From assembly GCF_024464595.1 (NCBI RefSeq), contig NZ_JANHAW010000002.1, positions 868,001-932,000 of the forward strand: DNA of 64,000 nt, given 5' to 3'. This document shows positions 8,982-17,354 of this stretch, piece after piece; position 1 is the first letter of the stretch, and each line of letters starts with the position of its first letter. Under the pieces are notes generated by a model. That model saw only the letters and a program-made list of their open reading frames with translations. It was not told the origin of the DNA and ran no database searches. The position numbers were made by a program, and so were the translations under genes. The stretch comes from Halobellus litoreus (GTDB taxonomy: Archaea > Halobacteriota > Halobacteria > Halobacteriales > Haloferacaceae).

Positions 8982-9776
8982 ATGAACGCAGGACTCTCGG
9001 CGCGGCTCGACCGCGTCTCGACAGGGGGGCGATACCTCGTCGTCCCGATGGACCACGGCATCACACTGGGGGCCGTAAAGGGCCTCGTCGACCTCGAATC
9101 GACGGTCGACTCGATCACGCGCGGCGGCGCGGACGCCGTCCTCACGCAGAAGGGCGTCGCCCCGCGCGTCCACCCGAACAAGAACGGGAAGGGCTACATC
9201 GTCCACCTCAACGGCTCGACCGTCATCGGCCCCGACGAGGAGGACAAGCGGCGGACCGGCTCGGTCGAGGCGGCGCTCCGCGCCGGCGCGGACGCGGTGT
9301 CGTTCCACATCAACGTCGGTAGCGACCACGAACCGGATCAGCTGACCGAACTCGGCGAGTTGACCGAGACGGCGCACCGACTCGGCGTCCCGGTGCTCGC
9401 GATGAGCTACGCGCGCGGGCCGGGCGTCGACGAACACGACGCCGGGAGCCTCTCGCACGCCGTCCGAATCGCCGAGGAGTTGGGCGCGGACGTCGTGAAG
9501 ACCGCCTACTCCGGCGACGCCGGCTCCTTCGAGCGCGTCTGCGAGGCGACCCGCCTGCCGGTCGTCATCGCGGGCGGCAGCCGCGGAACCGACCTGGAGA
9601 CCGCGAAGATGGTCCGCGGCGCGATGGACGCCGGTGCGGCCGGCGTGTCGATGGGGCGGTCGATCTTCCAGCACGACGACCCGGAGGCGATCACGCGCGC
9701 CGTCAGCGCGATCATCCACGACGACGCCGACGTCGACGACGCCATCGAGACCGCGGGCCTGGGACTCGAAGCGTAG
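8982..9776 (+). CDS. 2-amino-3,7-dideoxy-D-threo-hept-6-ulosonate synthase
   Basis: This is the aldolase-type enzyme that opens the archaeal route to dehydroquinate. It condenses 6-deoxy-5-ketofructose 1-phosphate with aspartate semialdehyde in place of the DAHP synthase reaction. The 264-residue protein is of the FbaB/DeoC-like class I aldolase family, with VVPMDHGIT near residue 20 and the Schiff-base lysine at 173 in VVKTAYSGD. The phosphate-binding GGSRG and GVSMGRSIF motifs are near the end. It lies 27 bases after trpA and is probably co-transcribed. The usual partner, dehydroquinate synthase II, is not adjacent here. Confidence 0.93.
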   Translation: MNAGLSARLDRVSTGGRYLVVPMDHGITLGAVKGLVDLESTVDSITRGGADAVLTQKGVAPRVHPNKNGKGYIVHLNGSTVIGPDEEDKRRTGSVEAALRAGADAVSFHINVGSDHEPDQLTELGELTETAHRLGVPVLAMSYARGPGVDEHDAGSLSHAVRIAEELGADVVKTAYSGDAGSFERVCEATRLPVVIAGGSRGTDLETAKMVRGAMDAGAAGVSMGRSIFQHDDPEAITRAVSAIIHDDADVDDAIETAGLGLEA

Positions 9777-9876
9777 ATCACGCGGCGACGGCTCGAAACG
9801 TAGCTTACGGCGGGTGACAGCCACCGGGCGCTTCCGAGCCCGCGCGCTTATCACCGTGGCGGGCCAACCCGGAGAT

Positions 9877-10035
9877 ATGCCAACGACGCTCGAAGTTCGA
9901 TGCGCAAACGACGAGTGCGAACTCGATATGTTCGAGCTTCACTACACGTACGATATGCCCGACAGCGTCGGCGTCGCAGACTTCGTCTGCCCGTACTGCC
10001 GTGAGGGCGACTCTCTGGAGGCGATCGAACTATGA
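9877..10035 (+). CDS. Small zinc-ribbon protein (52 aa)
   Basis: A 52-residue protein starts at the ATG at 9877 and has two cysteine pairs: RCANDEC near residue 8 and FVCPYC near residue 38. Together they could bind one zinc ion. The spacing is typical of the zinc-finger micro-proteins that are abundant in haloarchaea, several of which have growth or stress phenotypes in Haloferax. Its stop codon overlaps the start of the Hsp20 gene (ATGA at 10032), so the two are translationally coupled. This suggests a role in protein quality control, but that is only inferred from position. Confidence 0.75.
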   Translation: MPTTLEVRCANDECELDMFELHYTYDMPDSVGVADFVCPYCREGDSLEAIEL

Positions 10036-10463
10036 GCGGCTTCGAACGACTCGACGGCGGCGACGCCCCCGAACGGCTGAAAGAACTCGGCGAGTCGATC
10101 GCCGAGAACGCGCTCGAACGCGTCGGACGCGGCGTCGCCCGGGTGCAGGAACGGACGCCGCTGCCGTACGACCTCCTGGAGAGCGACGACGCGTACCTCG
10201 TCGTCTTCGACGCGCCCGGCATCCGTCGCAAGGACGTGCAGGTCCGCTTCGTCGACCGCGAGGTCCGCGTCACGATCGACCGGTTCCGAACCTTCCACGA
10301 GGGCTTCGAGATGCGCTTCCCCGGCCGCGGACTGTCTCTGGACGGCGCAGCGCCGCTTCCCGAGGGCGTCGCCGTCGACCCCGAAAGTGCCACCGCGACG
10401 GTCACCGAGGCCGGGACGCTACAGGTGGAGATCCCCAAACGCGGCGGCGACGTCGAGGCGTGA
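10032..10463 (+). CDS. Hsp20 / alpha-crystallin family protein
   Basis: This is a 143-residue small heat-shock protein. The alpha-crystallin domain spans about residues 45-135, with the beta-strand pattern YLVVFDAPGIRRKDVQVRF and the closing strand TLQVEIPKRG. The usual A-x-x-x-N-G-V/I-L motif is altered to SATATVTEAGTLQVEI, as is common in divergent haloarchaeal members. Such proteins hold unfolded clients in oligomers without ATP. The start overlaps the upstream zinc-ribbon gene by four bases. The stretch 10464-10552 separates it from the convergent Nudix gene. Confidence 0.88.
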   Translation: MSGFERLDGGDAPERLKELGESIAENALERVGRGVARVQERTPLPYDLLESDDAYLVVFDAPGIRRKDVQVRFVDREVRVTIDRFRTFHEGFEMRFPGRGLSLDGAAPLPEGVAVDPESATATVTEAGTLQVEIPKRGGDVEA

Positions 10464-10552
10464 GGGACCCGGCCGCTGTCAGGCTTGGTTCTGTCGACGT
10501 CTTGGACGCGTAATCACTCTCGTCCGTATACGCTCTCAGCCCCGCAACCCAC

Positions 10553-11152
10553 TCAGACCGGCAGCTCCGCGTCAGGGTCGACGACGCGGTCCGGCTCCTC
10601 GGGCGCCGTCCACCCGGTCGTCAGTTCGAGCAACTGCAGCAGCATCACGCCGGTCGCGCCCCAGACGGTGTAGCCGTCGACGTGGAAGAAGTGGATGCGG
10701 CGCGGGCCGTACGTGGGATGTTCGCGGCGCTCGGACTCGTAGTTGTCGAGGTCTGTCAGCTCCGCGACCGAGAGCGCGACGACCTCGGCGACCTCGCGCT
10801 CGTCGGGGTCGTACGAGCGGTCCGGTACCTCGGCGACGAACGGCCGCACCGAGTAGTCGGTGACCGTCCGGATGTCGTCGAGTCGACCGACGACGCTCGT
10901 CTCGGTGGCGCGGAGTCCGATCTCTTCGTCGGCTTCCCTGAGCGCCGTGGCGCGCAGATCCGCGTCCGCCGGCTCCCGCGACCCGCCGGGGAAGCTCATC
11001 TGGCCGGGGTGTTCGCCCAGGTGGTCCGCGCGCCGCGTGAACAGGACGTACTCCTCGCCGTCCCGATAGAGGATCGGCGCGAGGACCGCCGCCTGCTGAC
11101 CCGCGTCGTCGACCGCGTCCGCCGCGTGTCCCGACACCCCCGAGAGATCCAT
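10553..11152 (-). CDS. Nudix hydrolase, coenzyme A pyrophosphatase type
   Basis: The 199-residue protein contains a complete Nudix box between about residues 55 and 79: GGSREP followed by READEEIGL, giving the GX5EX7REUXEEXGU pattern with the metal-binding glutamates. The preceding LFTRRADHLGEHPGQMSFPGG segment matches the CoA pyrophosphatase signature (NudL/CoAse group), which would hydrolyse CoA or oxidised CoA to 4'-phosphopantetheine. Substrate assignment is by family resemblance only. It is a single gene facing the Hsp20 gene, with the next minus-strand gene ending 85 bases upstream. Confidence 0.88.
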   Translation of the reverse strand: MDLSGVSGHAADAVDDAGQQAAVLAPILYRDGEEYVLFTRRADHLGEHPGQMSFPGGSREPADADLRATALREADEEIGLRATETSVVGRLDDIRTVTDYSVRPFVAEVPDRSYDPDEREVAEVVALSVAELTDLDNYESERREHPTYGPRRIHFFHVDGYTVWGATGVMLLQLLELTTGWTAPEEPDRVVDPDAELPV

Positions 11153-11236
11153 ACTCGGAGAGACGTAGGACCCCGGGAGGCTTATACTGTCTGCTGAGGA
11201 TTCGTGAAGGATTCGGGCCCTCCGGGTCGACCGCAG

Positions 11237-11713
11237 TTACGCGTCCAGTTCGTCGTCGAGTCGCGCCCGGAGGTCGTCGACGTCGACCGCGTCCGACCAG
11301 ACGGCGATGTCGTACGTCACGTCCAGGAGCCGTCGCATCGCGGACTCGTCCCCCTCGGCGACCGCGCGTGCGGCCTCGGTTCTGAGCCGCTCGGCGACCG
11401 CTCGTGCGGCGGCCTCGCGGTCGACGTCCCGCTCCCGGATTTCGAGGATGTGCGGCAGGTCTTCGGCGTTCTCCGGGAGAGTCGGGAACGCCGCTGGGCC
11501 GGGCACCAAGAGCGTGGTTCCCTCCCGGTCGTACCGAACCAGCGCGTAGGACGCCACCGCGTCCTCGATAGCGGTCGCGAGCCCCGATTCGTCGACTTCC
11601 GAGCCCTGCTTGAACGCCAACTCTTCCAGCGCGCGTTCGAGTTCCGCCGGGGTGAGCGCGCCGAAGAGATCGACGACGCCGGCCAGTTGGTCCGACTGGA
11701 GTGCGGTCGTCAC
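11237..11713 (-). CDS. Conserved haloarchaeal protein of unknown function (158 aa)
   Basis: This gene starts with a GTG at 11711-11713 that overlaps the stop codon of the glucosyl-3-phosphoglycerate synthase gene (GTGA), so translation is coupled to it. The product is acidic and helical. It begins with a conserved-looking VVDLFGALTPAELERALEELAFKQG segment (residues about 13-37) and has no transmembrane segment, cysteine or catalytic motif. It resembles a haloarchaeal DUF family (possibly DUF7109), but I cannot confirm this. The constant coupling would suggest an accessory role to the glycosyltransferase; this is inference only. Confidence 0.75.
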   Translation of the reverse strand: MTTALQSDQLAGVVDLFGALTPAELERALEELAFKQGSEVDESGLATAIEDAVASYALVRYDREGTTLLVPGPAAFPTLPENAEDLPHILEIRERDVDREAAARAVAERLRTEAARAVAEGDESAMRRLLDVTYDIAVWSDAVDVDDLRARLDDELDA

Positions 11714-12855
11714 TCTCCGAACCCCGTCGCATCGGCGGCTGCGACGCCGGTGCGGCCCGCGTCGGCCGCCTCGTCGGCGTCCGCTTCGGCCGCCGCGACC
11801 ACCGCGTCCGCGGAGAGCGGCGCGTCCTCCCAGGCGGGGAGTCGGTCGTCGGCCCCGGACGGTTCCGCGACAGCGGCGGCGTACTGCGACACTTGAGACA
11901 GTTCGTGATCGCGATCGAACCGGAAGTCGTTGAACGCGGCGTCGAGTGCGTACTGATCCACCAGCGTGTTCGCCGTCTCCCGGTAGCGCCTCGGGAGCGT
12001 CGCGAAATCCGGCTCGATCCCGTGCTCGCCGACGGTCCGCAGGAGCGTCTCGCCGACCGATCGGCTCATATCCGAGAGCCCGGCCGAGCCCTCGACGGTT
12101 CGGTGGTCGTGTTCGTAGCGGCCGAGGTCGACCTGGGCCGTCCCCTCGAACCCGGCGACGTCGAACGCGTCGCCGAGCGTCCCGACCTCGAGCCCCCACT
12201 TTCGGGGCGTCTGGATCCGGCGCGCCATCTCGGCGGTCGCGGCGAACTCGCCGGCGAGCGCGTACCGGAACGCGTCGAGGTACGCGAGGTACGGTTCCGG
12301 GTGTTCGTCGACCAGAGCCCTGACGAGCGGAACGTAGAAGAGACGGAAGAGCCGCCCGTAGAGGGAGTCGTCCTCGACGCGAGCGTAGTACCCCTTCGAG
12401 AAGTCGTAGCCTCGCGTGAGCGGGAACAGCAGCCGGCGGACGAACGACTCGTCGTACGTCGTCGTGTCGGCGTCGTGGACGACGACGAACTCCTCCTCGG
12501 TGGCCCGCCCGAGTCCCAGCCACACGTCGCGTCCCTTGCCGCGGCCGCCGTCGAGACCGGCCTCCGAGAGGAGCGACGCGACTCGCGGCCCGTCACACCA
12601 CAGCAGGTCCAGGGCGAGGTCGTACCCCGAGAGCCACTCACGAACGGGACCGACTCGATCCGGCGCGGCGCGGAGCGGCACGACGACGCGCGCCGGCTCG
12701 AGGCCCTCGAGGACGCGTAGCACGCGGTTCGCGGCGTCGGTCTCGTACTCGCGCTCCGTCATCGGGACGACGACCGCCGTGCGGTCCGTCGGCGCGGCCG
12801 GCAGCGGGTCCGAGAGGTCGTGGAGCGTCGCTACACGCGTTTGCACGTACTCCAT
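11710..12855 (-). CDS. gpgS: Glucosyl-3-phosphoglycerate synthase-like glycosyltransferase
   Basis: The 381-residue protein is a GT-A fold glycosyltransferase. It has a nucleotide-sugar binding start (AVVVPMTEREYE), a DxD-type metal site (VVVHDADT near residue 124), and the GPGS-like segments KGYYARVEDDSLYGR and PRKWGLEVG. The family transfers glucose from an NDP-glucose to 3-phosphoglycerate, the first step to glucosylglycerate, a compatible solute; whether this haloarchaeon makes it is not shown by the sequence. The start ATG at 12855 avoids a long arginine-rich upstream extension. A TATA-like TATATAAA on the minus strand lies near 12965-12972, which would give a leader of about 85 bases. 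The downstream DUF gene overlaps its stop. Confidence 0.85.
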   Translation of the reverse strand: MEYVQTRVATLHDLSDPLPAAPTDRTAVVVPMTEREYETDAANRVLRVLEGLEPARVVVPLRAAPDRVGPVREWLSGYDLALDLLWCDGPRVASLLSEAGLDGGRGKGRDVWLGLGRATEEEFVVVHDADTTTYDESFVRRLLFPLTRGYDFSKGYYARVEDDSLYGRLFRLFYVPLVRALVDEHPEPYLAYLDAFRYALAGEFAATAEMARRIQTPRKWGLEVGTLGDAFDVAGFEGTAQVDLGRYEHDHRTVEGSAGLSDMSRSVGETLLRTVGEHGIEPDFATLPRRYRETANTLVDQYALDAAFNDFRFDRDHELSQVSQYAAAVAEPSGADDRLPAWEDAPLSADAVVAAAEADADEAADAGRTGVAAADATGFGE

Positions 12856-13166
12856 CGAAGTCCCCTCAGGGCGGGACGAGCAAAAGCGCGGGGGTTCCGG
12901 CGGTCGAGACCACGCGCCGCTCGGCGCCGATACCGAGCGGAGGTCATCGCCGCCGGTACGTGAGTTTATATACGAACCCGCGGCCAGCGACCCTGTGATC
13001 TGAGAGCCACCCCGCGTCGGGCCGCGGTTGCTCGGCACGTCGACGCGGGGAGCGACGGCGGCGACGCGGTCGGCGGTGCGGAAGCCGACGGCGTCGCTGG
13101 GGGACCCCCGTCGCGAGCGGCGTGCCGACTGTTCGCCACGCGTGATCGCCGACGCGACTGGCTCCG
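12856..13166. other. Gene-free spacer upstream of gpgS
   Basis: This 311-base stretch separates gpgS from the MFS transporter on the same strand. The only clear signal is the TATATAAA-like box on the minus strand at about 12965-12972. The remainder is G+C-rich, with no ORF of halophilic composition and no tRNA or repeat seen. Confidence 0.5.
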
Positions 13167-14345
13167 TCACTCGCGGGTCGCCGACTGTGGCAACCGACCG
13201 CTGCGCTGGAGGACGAGGAGGCCGACGACGACGACGGCGAGTCCAAGCGCCAGCCGCGAGAAGATGCGGTCGTACGCCAGCCCCGTTTCGCGGAGCGCGC
13301 CGACGGCCGAGGAGCCGGTGGCCTGGACGACCATCATCCCGCCGGAGTACCACGCGTACGCGCTCGCTCGCGTCCCGTCGGGGAGCGTATCGAGCAGGTA
13401 CGTGTCGATCGCCGGGAACAGGCTGTGGAGCACGTACCCGATCAGCGCCGTCAGGACGATCAGCGGCACGAGACCGGACGTGACCGTCAAGACGAGGACG
13501 CAGACGGTGAAGGAGCCGACGATCGAGAGGATGTACGGAACCCGGGGCAGCGTGTCTGCCAGCCGGCCCGACACGAAGAACGCCGGCACTCCGGCGGCGA
13601 AGATCACCGTGAGAAGGTTCCTCGCGGTCGTGTCGGAGAGCCCCTTCGTGCTCATATACAGCTCGTAGAAGTTGAACAGCCCCTGCCAGACGAATCCGGT
13701 CGTGCCCACGACGGCGACGCTGAGTCCCACGACCCGCCATTCGGCACGGATCGCGCCGATCAGGTCTCTGTCGTCGGCGCCGGCGTCGGGGAGGTCGGTC
13801 GACCGGGCCGCGGAGAACAGCGCGAGCGTGACGGCGGCGGCGGCGACGGCGACGGCGACGAACACGAGCCGCCAGTCGACGAACACGGTGAGGACGAGCG
13901 TCACCAGCGGCGCGGCCGCGACGGCCGCCACCTGGCTCGACATCCCGTGGACGCCCAGCGCCCAGCCGACGCGCTCCGGGTAGAGTTCGCTGACGAGCGG
14001 GTTCGCCGCGACGAAGTAGATGCCGGAGGCCAGACCCATCAACAGCGCGCCGACGGCGACCATCGCGACCGACGTCGCGCCGGCGGTGAACGTCGCCGCG
14101 CCGGCGAGGAGCCCACCCGTCACCAGAATGACTCGGTGGCGGGGGACCCGCGTGAGGATCCACCCGGTCGGGACGCGCAACAGCGCGCTGCCCAGCCACG
14201 CCGCCGTCGCGATCAGGCCGGCAGTCCCCTCGCCGATCTGAAACACCACGATGAACTCCTGGAGCAGCGGCGCGAAGACGACCCTCGCGAGGTTGACCAG
14301 GAAGATCATCGAACAGAGCGTACCGAAGAGTCGGCCCCGAGACAC
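13167..14345 (-). CDS. Major facilitator superfamily transporter
   Basis: The 392-residue integral membrane protein has about twelve hydrophobic segments in two halves of six. The loop after helix 2 has the MFS signature in the form GWILTRVPRHRVIL. The substrate cannot be read from the sequence; the second-half loop (SGRLADTLPRVPYI) is the corresponding repeat. The start is a GTG at 14343-14345. It is divergent from the zinc-finger micro-protein gene at 14442 and followed in tandem, after a 311-base spacer, by gpgS. A role in exporting or importing a small organic solute is possible but unproven. Confidence 0.85.
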   Translation of the reverse strand: MSRGRLFGTLCSMIFLVNLARVVFAPLLQEFIVVFQIGEGTAGLIATAAWLGSALLRVPTGWILTRVPRHRVILVTGGLLAGAATFTAGATSVAMVAVGALLMGLASGIYFVAANPLVSELYPERVGWALGVHGMSSQVAAVAAAPLVTLVLTVFVDWRLVFVAVAVAAAAVTLALFSAARSTDLPDAGADDRDLIGAIRAEWRVVGLSVAVVGTTGFVWQGLFNFYELYMSTKGLSDTTARNLLTVIFAAGVPAFFVSGRLADTLPRVPYILSIVGSFTVCVLVLTVTSGLVPLIVLTALIGYVLHSLFPAIDTYLLDTLPDGTRASAYAWYSGGMMVVQATGSSAVGALRETGLAYDRIFSRLALGLAVVVVGLLVLQRSGRLPQSATRE

Positions 14346-14405
14346 GGATGGACTTGACCGTCGGAGCGTTCAATTGTTGCGGTCTGAAACGGGTCTACAT
14401 ACCGG

Positions 14406-14414
14406 TCTTTTTAC
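14406..14414 (+). promoter_or_regulatory. TATA box of the HVO_0758-type zinc finger gene
   Basis: CTTTTTACC is centred about 32 bases before the ATG at 14442. It is the only T-rich element in the divergent spacer and predicts a leader of only a few bases. Confidence 0.4.
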
Positions 14415-14441
14415 CCTGCGGGCCCAAGGGACGAGGTGGTT

Positions 14442-14612
14442 ATGAAGACGACCCGGAAGGGCCTACGGGACGGGGAATTAGAGAAAGACACGTACGGGCG
14501 GCTAAACTGCGCCGAGTGCGGGGAGACGCTGAACACCGAGAACGATCCCGACGAAGTGTACACGGTTCGGCGGTGCGCAAACTGCGAGCGCGAGTGGAAA
14601 GAGCTCCGGTAG
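14442..14612 (+). CDS. HVO_0758-family zinc finger micro-protein (56 aa)
   Basis: The 56-residue protein begins MKTTRKGLRDGELEKDTYGR and has two cysteine pairs, NCAEC near residue 23 and RCANC near residue 45, which together form a single zinc site. Sequence and length match the HVO_0758 family of small zinc-finger proteins described in Haloferax volcanii. Family members are thought to act through protein contacts; no molecular role is settled. The 96 bases to the next gene carry no other signal. It is too short to be found by length-based gene calling but has halophilic codon usage and a good promoter. Confidence 0.85.
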   Translation: MKTTRKGLRDGELEKDTYGRLNCAECGETLNTENDPDEVYTVRRCANCEREWKELR

Positions 14613-14708
14613 TCCGGAGAATCAGCTCGGCCGGAGAGTCCGTTAATCGAGGCGAAACCACGATCGGGGGCGGCCGACAGCGATCAGGCGACACCGCACG
14701 CGACGCAG

Positions 14709-15803
14709 TTATTCGAAGACGGCGTCGAACGCCCGCGCACCCAATGGCTCGAACGTCCCGGCGGCGACGTTCTCTGGGACGTGTGCCGGGGAACTCGTTC
14801 CGACGAGCGCGGTCGTGACGCCCGGCGCGCTCCGCGCGAAGTTGATCGCCCGCTGCGCCGGCGTCTCCCCCCGTAACTCCGCGTCGACCGCCGCCGGAAT
14901 CGACGCTGCGAGGTCGCCCTGGGCGAGCGTCGCGCTCGCGACGACGTCGAGGCCGGCAGACTGGGCGTACTCGAGCGCGCTGACGTCTCTGTCCTCCTCG
15001 GGGTGTCGGTGCGCTGCCACGGTGAACGCGTCGGCCATCGCGACGTTGAACGGTAACTGAACGGCGATGAGGCCGCAGTCGTCGACGCCGACCGTCTCGG
15101 CGGCAGACTCGGCGCGGGAAACGACCTCGGGGAGCGAGAGGTAGGCGTCGTGCGACCGGGGCACGCGAAACGCCTCCCAGGTCGCGACGCCGTAGCCGCC
15201 GACGTCGCCGGCGGCCCGTCTGCGTTCCAGGCGCTCGAAGGCCGCCTCCAGCGCGTCGTAGACCGCCTCTCGGCTTCGGGCCTGCAGTTGCGTCTCGGGG
15301 TTGTGGACGTAGTAGCAGTCGACCGCGTCGACTGCGAGGTTCGACAGGGACCGATCGAGCATCGCCTCGATGAAGTCGGGCGCGATCGCGTGGCTCCCGC
15401 GCGCGAGGTCGTCCGGAGCGACGAGGCCGGAATCGACGAACTCCGACCGGACGTACGCGGCCGGGTCGTCGGGTCGAGCGCCGTCGAACGGGACGAACCC
15501 GCCTTTCGTGGCGACGACGACTTCCTCGCGATCGACGTCTGCGGCGTCGAGCGCTTCGCCGACGAGGCGCTCGCTCCGCTGGTGCCGGTAGTTGATCGCC
15601 GTGTCGACGACGTTGACGCCCGCCGAGAGCGCTTCGACGATCGATTCGCGGTAGCCCTCGTCGACCGCGTCGGTCGGCGTTCCGAGGTACGTCCCGAGAC
15701 CGATGCTGGACACGACGCCCGGTCCGAACCGACGGAAGTAGGTGCGCGCGAAGGCGTCGCCGAAGCGTTCGCGGTAGCCCCAGGTCCCCTGACTCGTCGC
15801 CAT
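14709..15803 (-). CDS. Aldo-keto reductase family oxidoreductase
   Basis: The 364-residue protein is a (beta/alpha)8 NAD(P)H-dependent oxidoreductase. The catalytic tetrad is visible in part: the aspartate in NVVDTAINYRHQRSE (tyrosine two residues on), the lysine in VVVATKGGF, and the histidine in CYYVHNPE. The cofactor-binding tail is represented by SSPAHVPENVAAG. An insertion of about 40 residues after the lysine strand (PFDGARPDDPAAYVRSEFVD region) distinguishes it from short AKRs and is typical of the D-threo-aldose/L-fucose dehydrogenase-like branch. The physiological substrate is unknown. It stands alone, 75 bases from the DHH gene. Confidence 0.88.
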   Translation of the reverse strand: MATSQGTWGYRERFGDAFARTYFRRFGPGVVSSIGLGTYLGTPTDAVDEGYRESIVEALSAGVNVVDTAINYRHQRSERLVGEALDAADVDREEVVVATKGGFVPFDGARPDDPAAYVRSEFVDSGLVAPDDLARGSHAIAPDFIEAMLDRSLSNLAVDAVDCYYVHNPETQLQARSREAVYDALEAAFERLERRRAAGDVGGYGVATWEAFRVPRSHDAYLSLPEVVSRAESAAETVGVDDCGLIAVQLPFNVAMADAFTVAAHRHPEEDRDVSALEYAQSAGLDVVASATLAQGDLAASIPAAVDAELRGETPAQRAINFARSAPGVTTALVGTSSPAHVPENVAAGTFEPLGARAFDAVFE

Positions 15804-15878
15804 ACCCGAAGTAGGCCCTACGGAGATAAACGGGCGTCGGATCGGTGCGGACAGAGCGTGGACTCGACCGGCACCGGG

Positions 15879-17072
15879 TCACACCTCGCCGGACATCGAC
15901 TCGAAGAGTCGTTCGGCGAGGTCCTCCCGGGAGAGCGTCCCGCCGAACTCGGTCCGGATCGCGCCGTCGTTCAGGGGGAGTTGGCCGCCGCCCATCCGCG
16001 CGTGTCCGCCCGCAGATCCGTCCTGGACGTCCGACATCGCCGAATCGAGCGTCCGCCCCATATGCACCCGGTCGTCGCGAGACCGACCGGAGAGGTGGAC
16101 GACGCCGTTGCACTCGCCGAGGACCACGACCGCGGTGACGCCCTCCAGTTGGACGAGTTCGTCCGCCGCCTGCGGGATGGCGTCGACGTTCGAGACGCGG
16201 CCGACGTCGCTGACGGCGAACGGGCCGCGGACGTCGCGGCCGGCGATCGCCCGCGCCTTCAATTCGAGCACTTCTCTGGACACCGCCGGGTTCGCGATCC
16301 GATCCAGTCGTTCCTCGTCGACGCCGGGGTACAGGAACCCGGCGGCCTGGAAGTCGGCGGCCGAGCACCCCGAAGTCAGCCGCTTCGTGTCGGTCAAGAT
16401 CCCGTACAGGAGTCCGGTCGCGACGGTCGATGGGACGGTGTAGGGCGCGTCCACCTCGCTGGCGTGTTTCGCCGAGGGAACGGGCTTTGCCCCCACGTTC
16501 TCGAAGTACTCGGCGACGATGCTGGCGGTCGCCCCGTAATCGGTTCGGACGTCGGTGAACACCTCGCCGGTGCCGTCGCCGGGGTGGTGATCGACGACCG
16601 CGAAAGGGAGCACACTGTCGGACCCGGCGAACCCCCGCGGACGGTTGTGATCGACGAGGACGACGTGTTCGGCGGCGACGTCGCTGACGTGATCGATCTG
16701 TTCGATGTCGAGTTCCAGCACCGTCTCGAAGGCGCGGTTCTCCTGGTGACGGACTTGCCCGGCGAACTGGACCGTCGGGTCAGTCCCGACCTGCTCTGCG
16801 AGGCTTGCGACGGCGATGCCCGTCGCCATCGCGTCCGGATCCGGGTTCGGATGGAGCAGCACCGCGACTTCGTCGATGTCCTTCAGTTTCTCCAGAAAAC
16901 GCGTCCCCATCGGCCGTTCGAACCGGCGAAGGGCGTACAGGCCGACGACAGTCGCGAGGACCGCGACGACGATAGTGGCCGCGACGGCCGGATAGGCCAT
17001 CACGAGCGATCGGACGCGGTCGAGTAGCTCCGGGGGGAGGCTCTGTGCCGCTCCGGAGCGCGCGCTGCCCAT
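15879..17072 (-). CDS. Membrane-anchored DHH family phosphoesterase
   Basis: The 397-residue protein has one predicted transmembrane helix at about residues 25-48, then a DHH domain with the Mn-binding motifs HPNPDPDA (74-81), VDHN and VDHHPGD. The C-terminal DHHA1 domain has the GGHARMGGGQL motif. The layout resembles other haloarchaeal DHH/RecJ-like phosphoesterases that hydrolyse small phosphodiesters such as pApA or nanoRNA. The usual TrkA-like RCK domain of the larger family members is absent. The start at 17072 gives MGSARSGAAQ; a longer in-frame reading to 17195 looks like non-coding spacer. The specific substrate is unknown. Confidence 0.85.
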   Translation of the reverse strand: MGSARSGAAQSLPPELLDRVRSLVMAYPAVAATIVVAVLATVVGLYALRRFERPMGTRFLEKLKDIDEVAVLLHPNPDPDAMATGIAVASLAEQVGTDPTVQFAGQVRHQENRAFETVLELDIEQIDHVSDVAAEHVVLVDHNRPRGFAGSDSVLPFAVVDHHPGDGTGEVFTDVRTDYGATASIVAEYFENVGAKPVPSAKHASEVDAPYTVPSTVATGLLYGILTDTKRLTSGCSAADFQAAGFLYPGVDEERLDRIANPAVSREVLELKARAIAGRDVRGPFAVSDVGRVSNVDAIPQAADELVQLEGVTAVVVLGECNGVVHLSGRSRDDRVHMGRTLDSAMSDVQDGSAGGHARMGGGQLPLNDGAIRTEFGGTLSREDLAERLFESMSGEV

Positions 17073-17205
17073 ACCTTTCGCCTCAAGATGCACACCCAAG
17101 AAGATTCCCTCGTCTATTCCGACTGTTGACACGATCGGCGGGGTGTAGTGCAGGCAACCGCGGACGAGAGACGGATAGCGATGAGTCGTACTCACTTCGC
17201 GGACG

Positions 17206-17266
17206 GTGACGGCTCGGCCGCGTCGGTGCGAGCGACTGTGACGGCTCAGCCGCGTCGGTGCGAGCG
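17206..17266. repeat. Two near-identical 29-bp direct repeats
   Basis: GTGACGGCTCGGCCGCGTCG begins the copy at 17206-17234. A second copy with one mismatch is at 17238-17266, separated by ACT, so the period is 32 bases. They lie in the 282-base spacer 17073-17354 between the epimerase and DHH genes, which otherwise shows no gene. They may be a slippage duplication or paired protein-binding sites upstream of the DHH gene. Confidence 0.65.
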
Positions 17267-17354
17267 GGGATCAGACCCCGCCGCTGGGAGCGGCCGCTCG
17301 GTCAGTTTTCCGGAAGCAGACGGACCGCGAGCCGTCGGCGACGGCGGGTGCCAC

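Noticed and set aside
8382-9854. Long minus-strand frame opposite trpA and the ulosonate synthase
   Set aside because: It is antisense to two well-identified genes and shows no halophilic or domain features.
13028-13483. Arg-rich frame in the spacer between gpgS and the MFS gene
   Set aside because: It runs antisense into the transporter gene and has the basic composition typical of G+C-driven false frames.
15150-17027. Long plus-strand frame opposite the aldo-keto reductase and DHH genes
   Set aside because: It has no start signal, promoter or motif and covers two genes plus their spacer.
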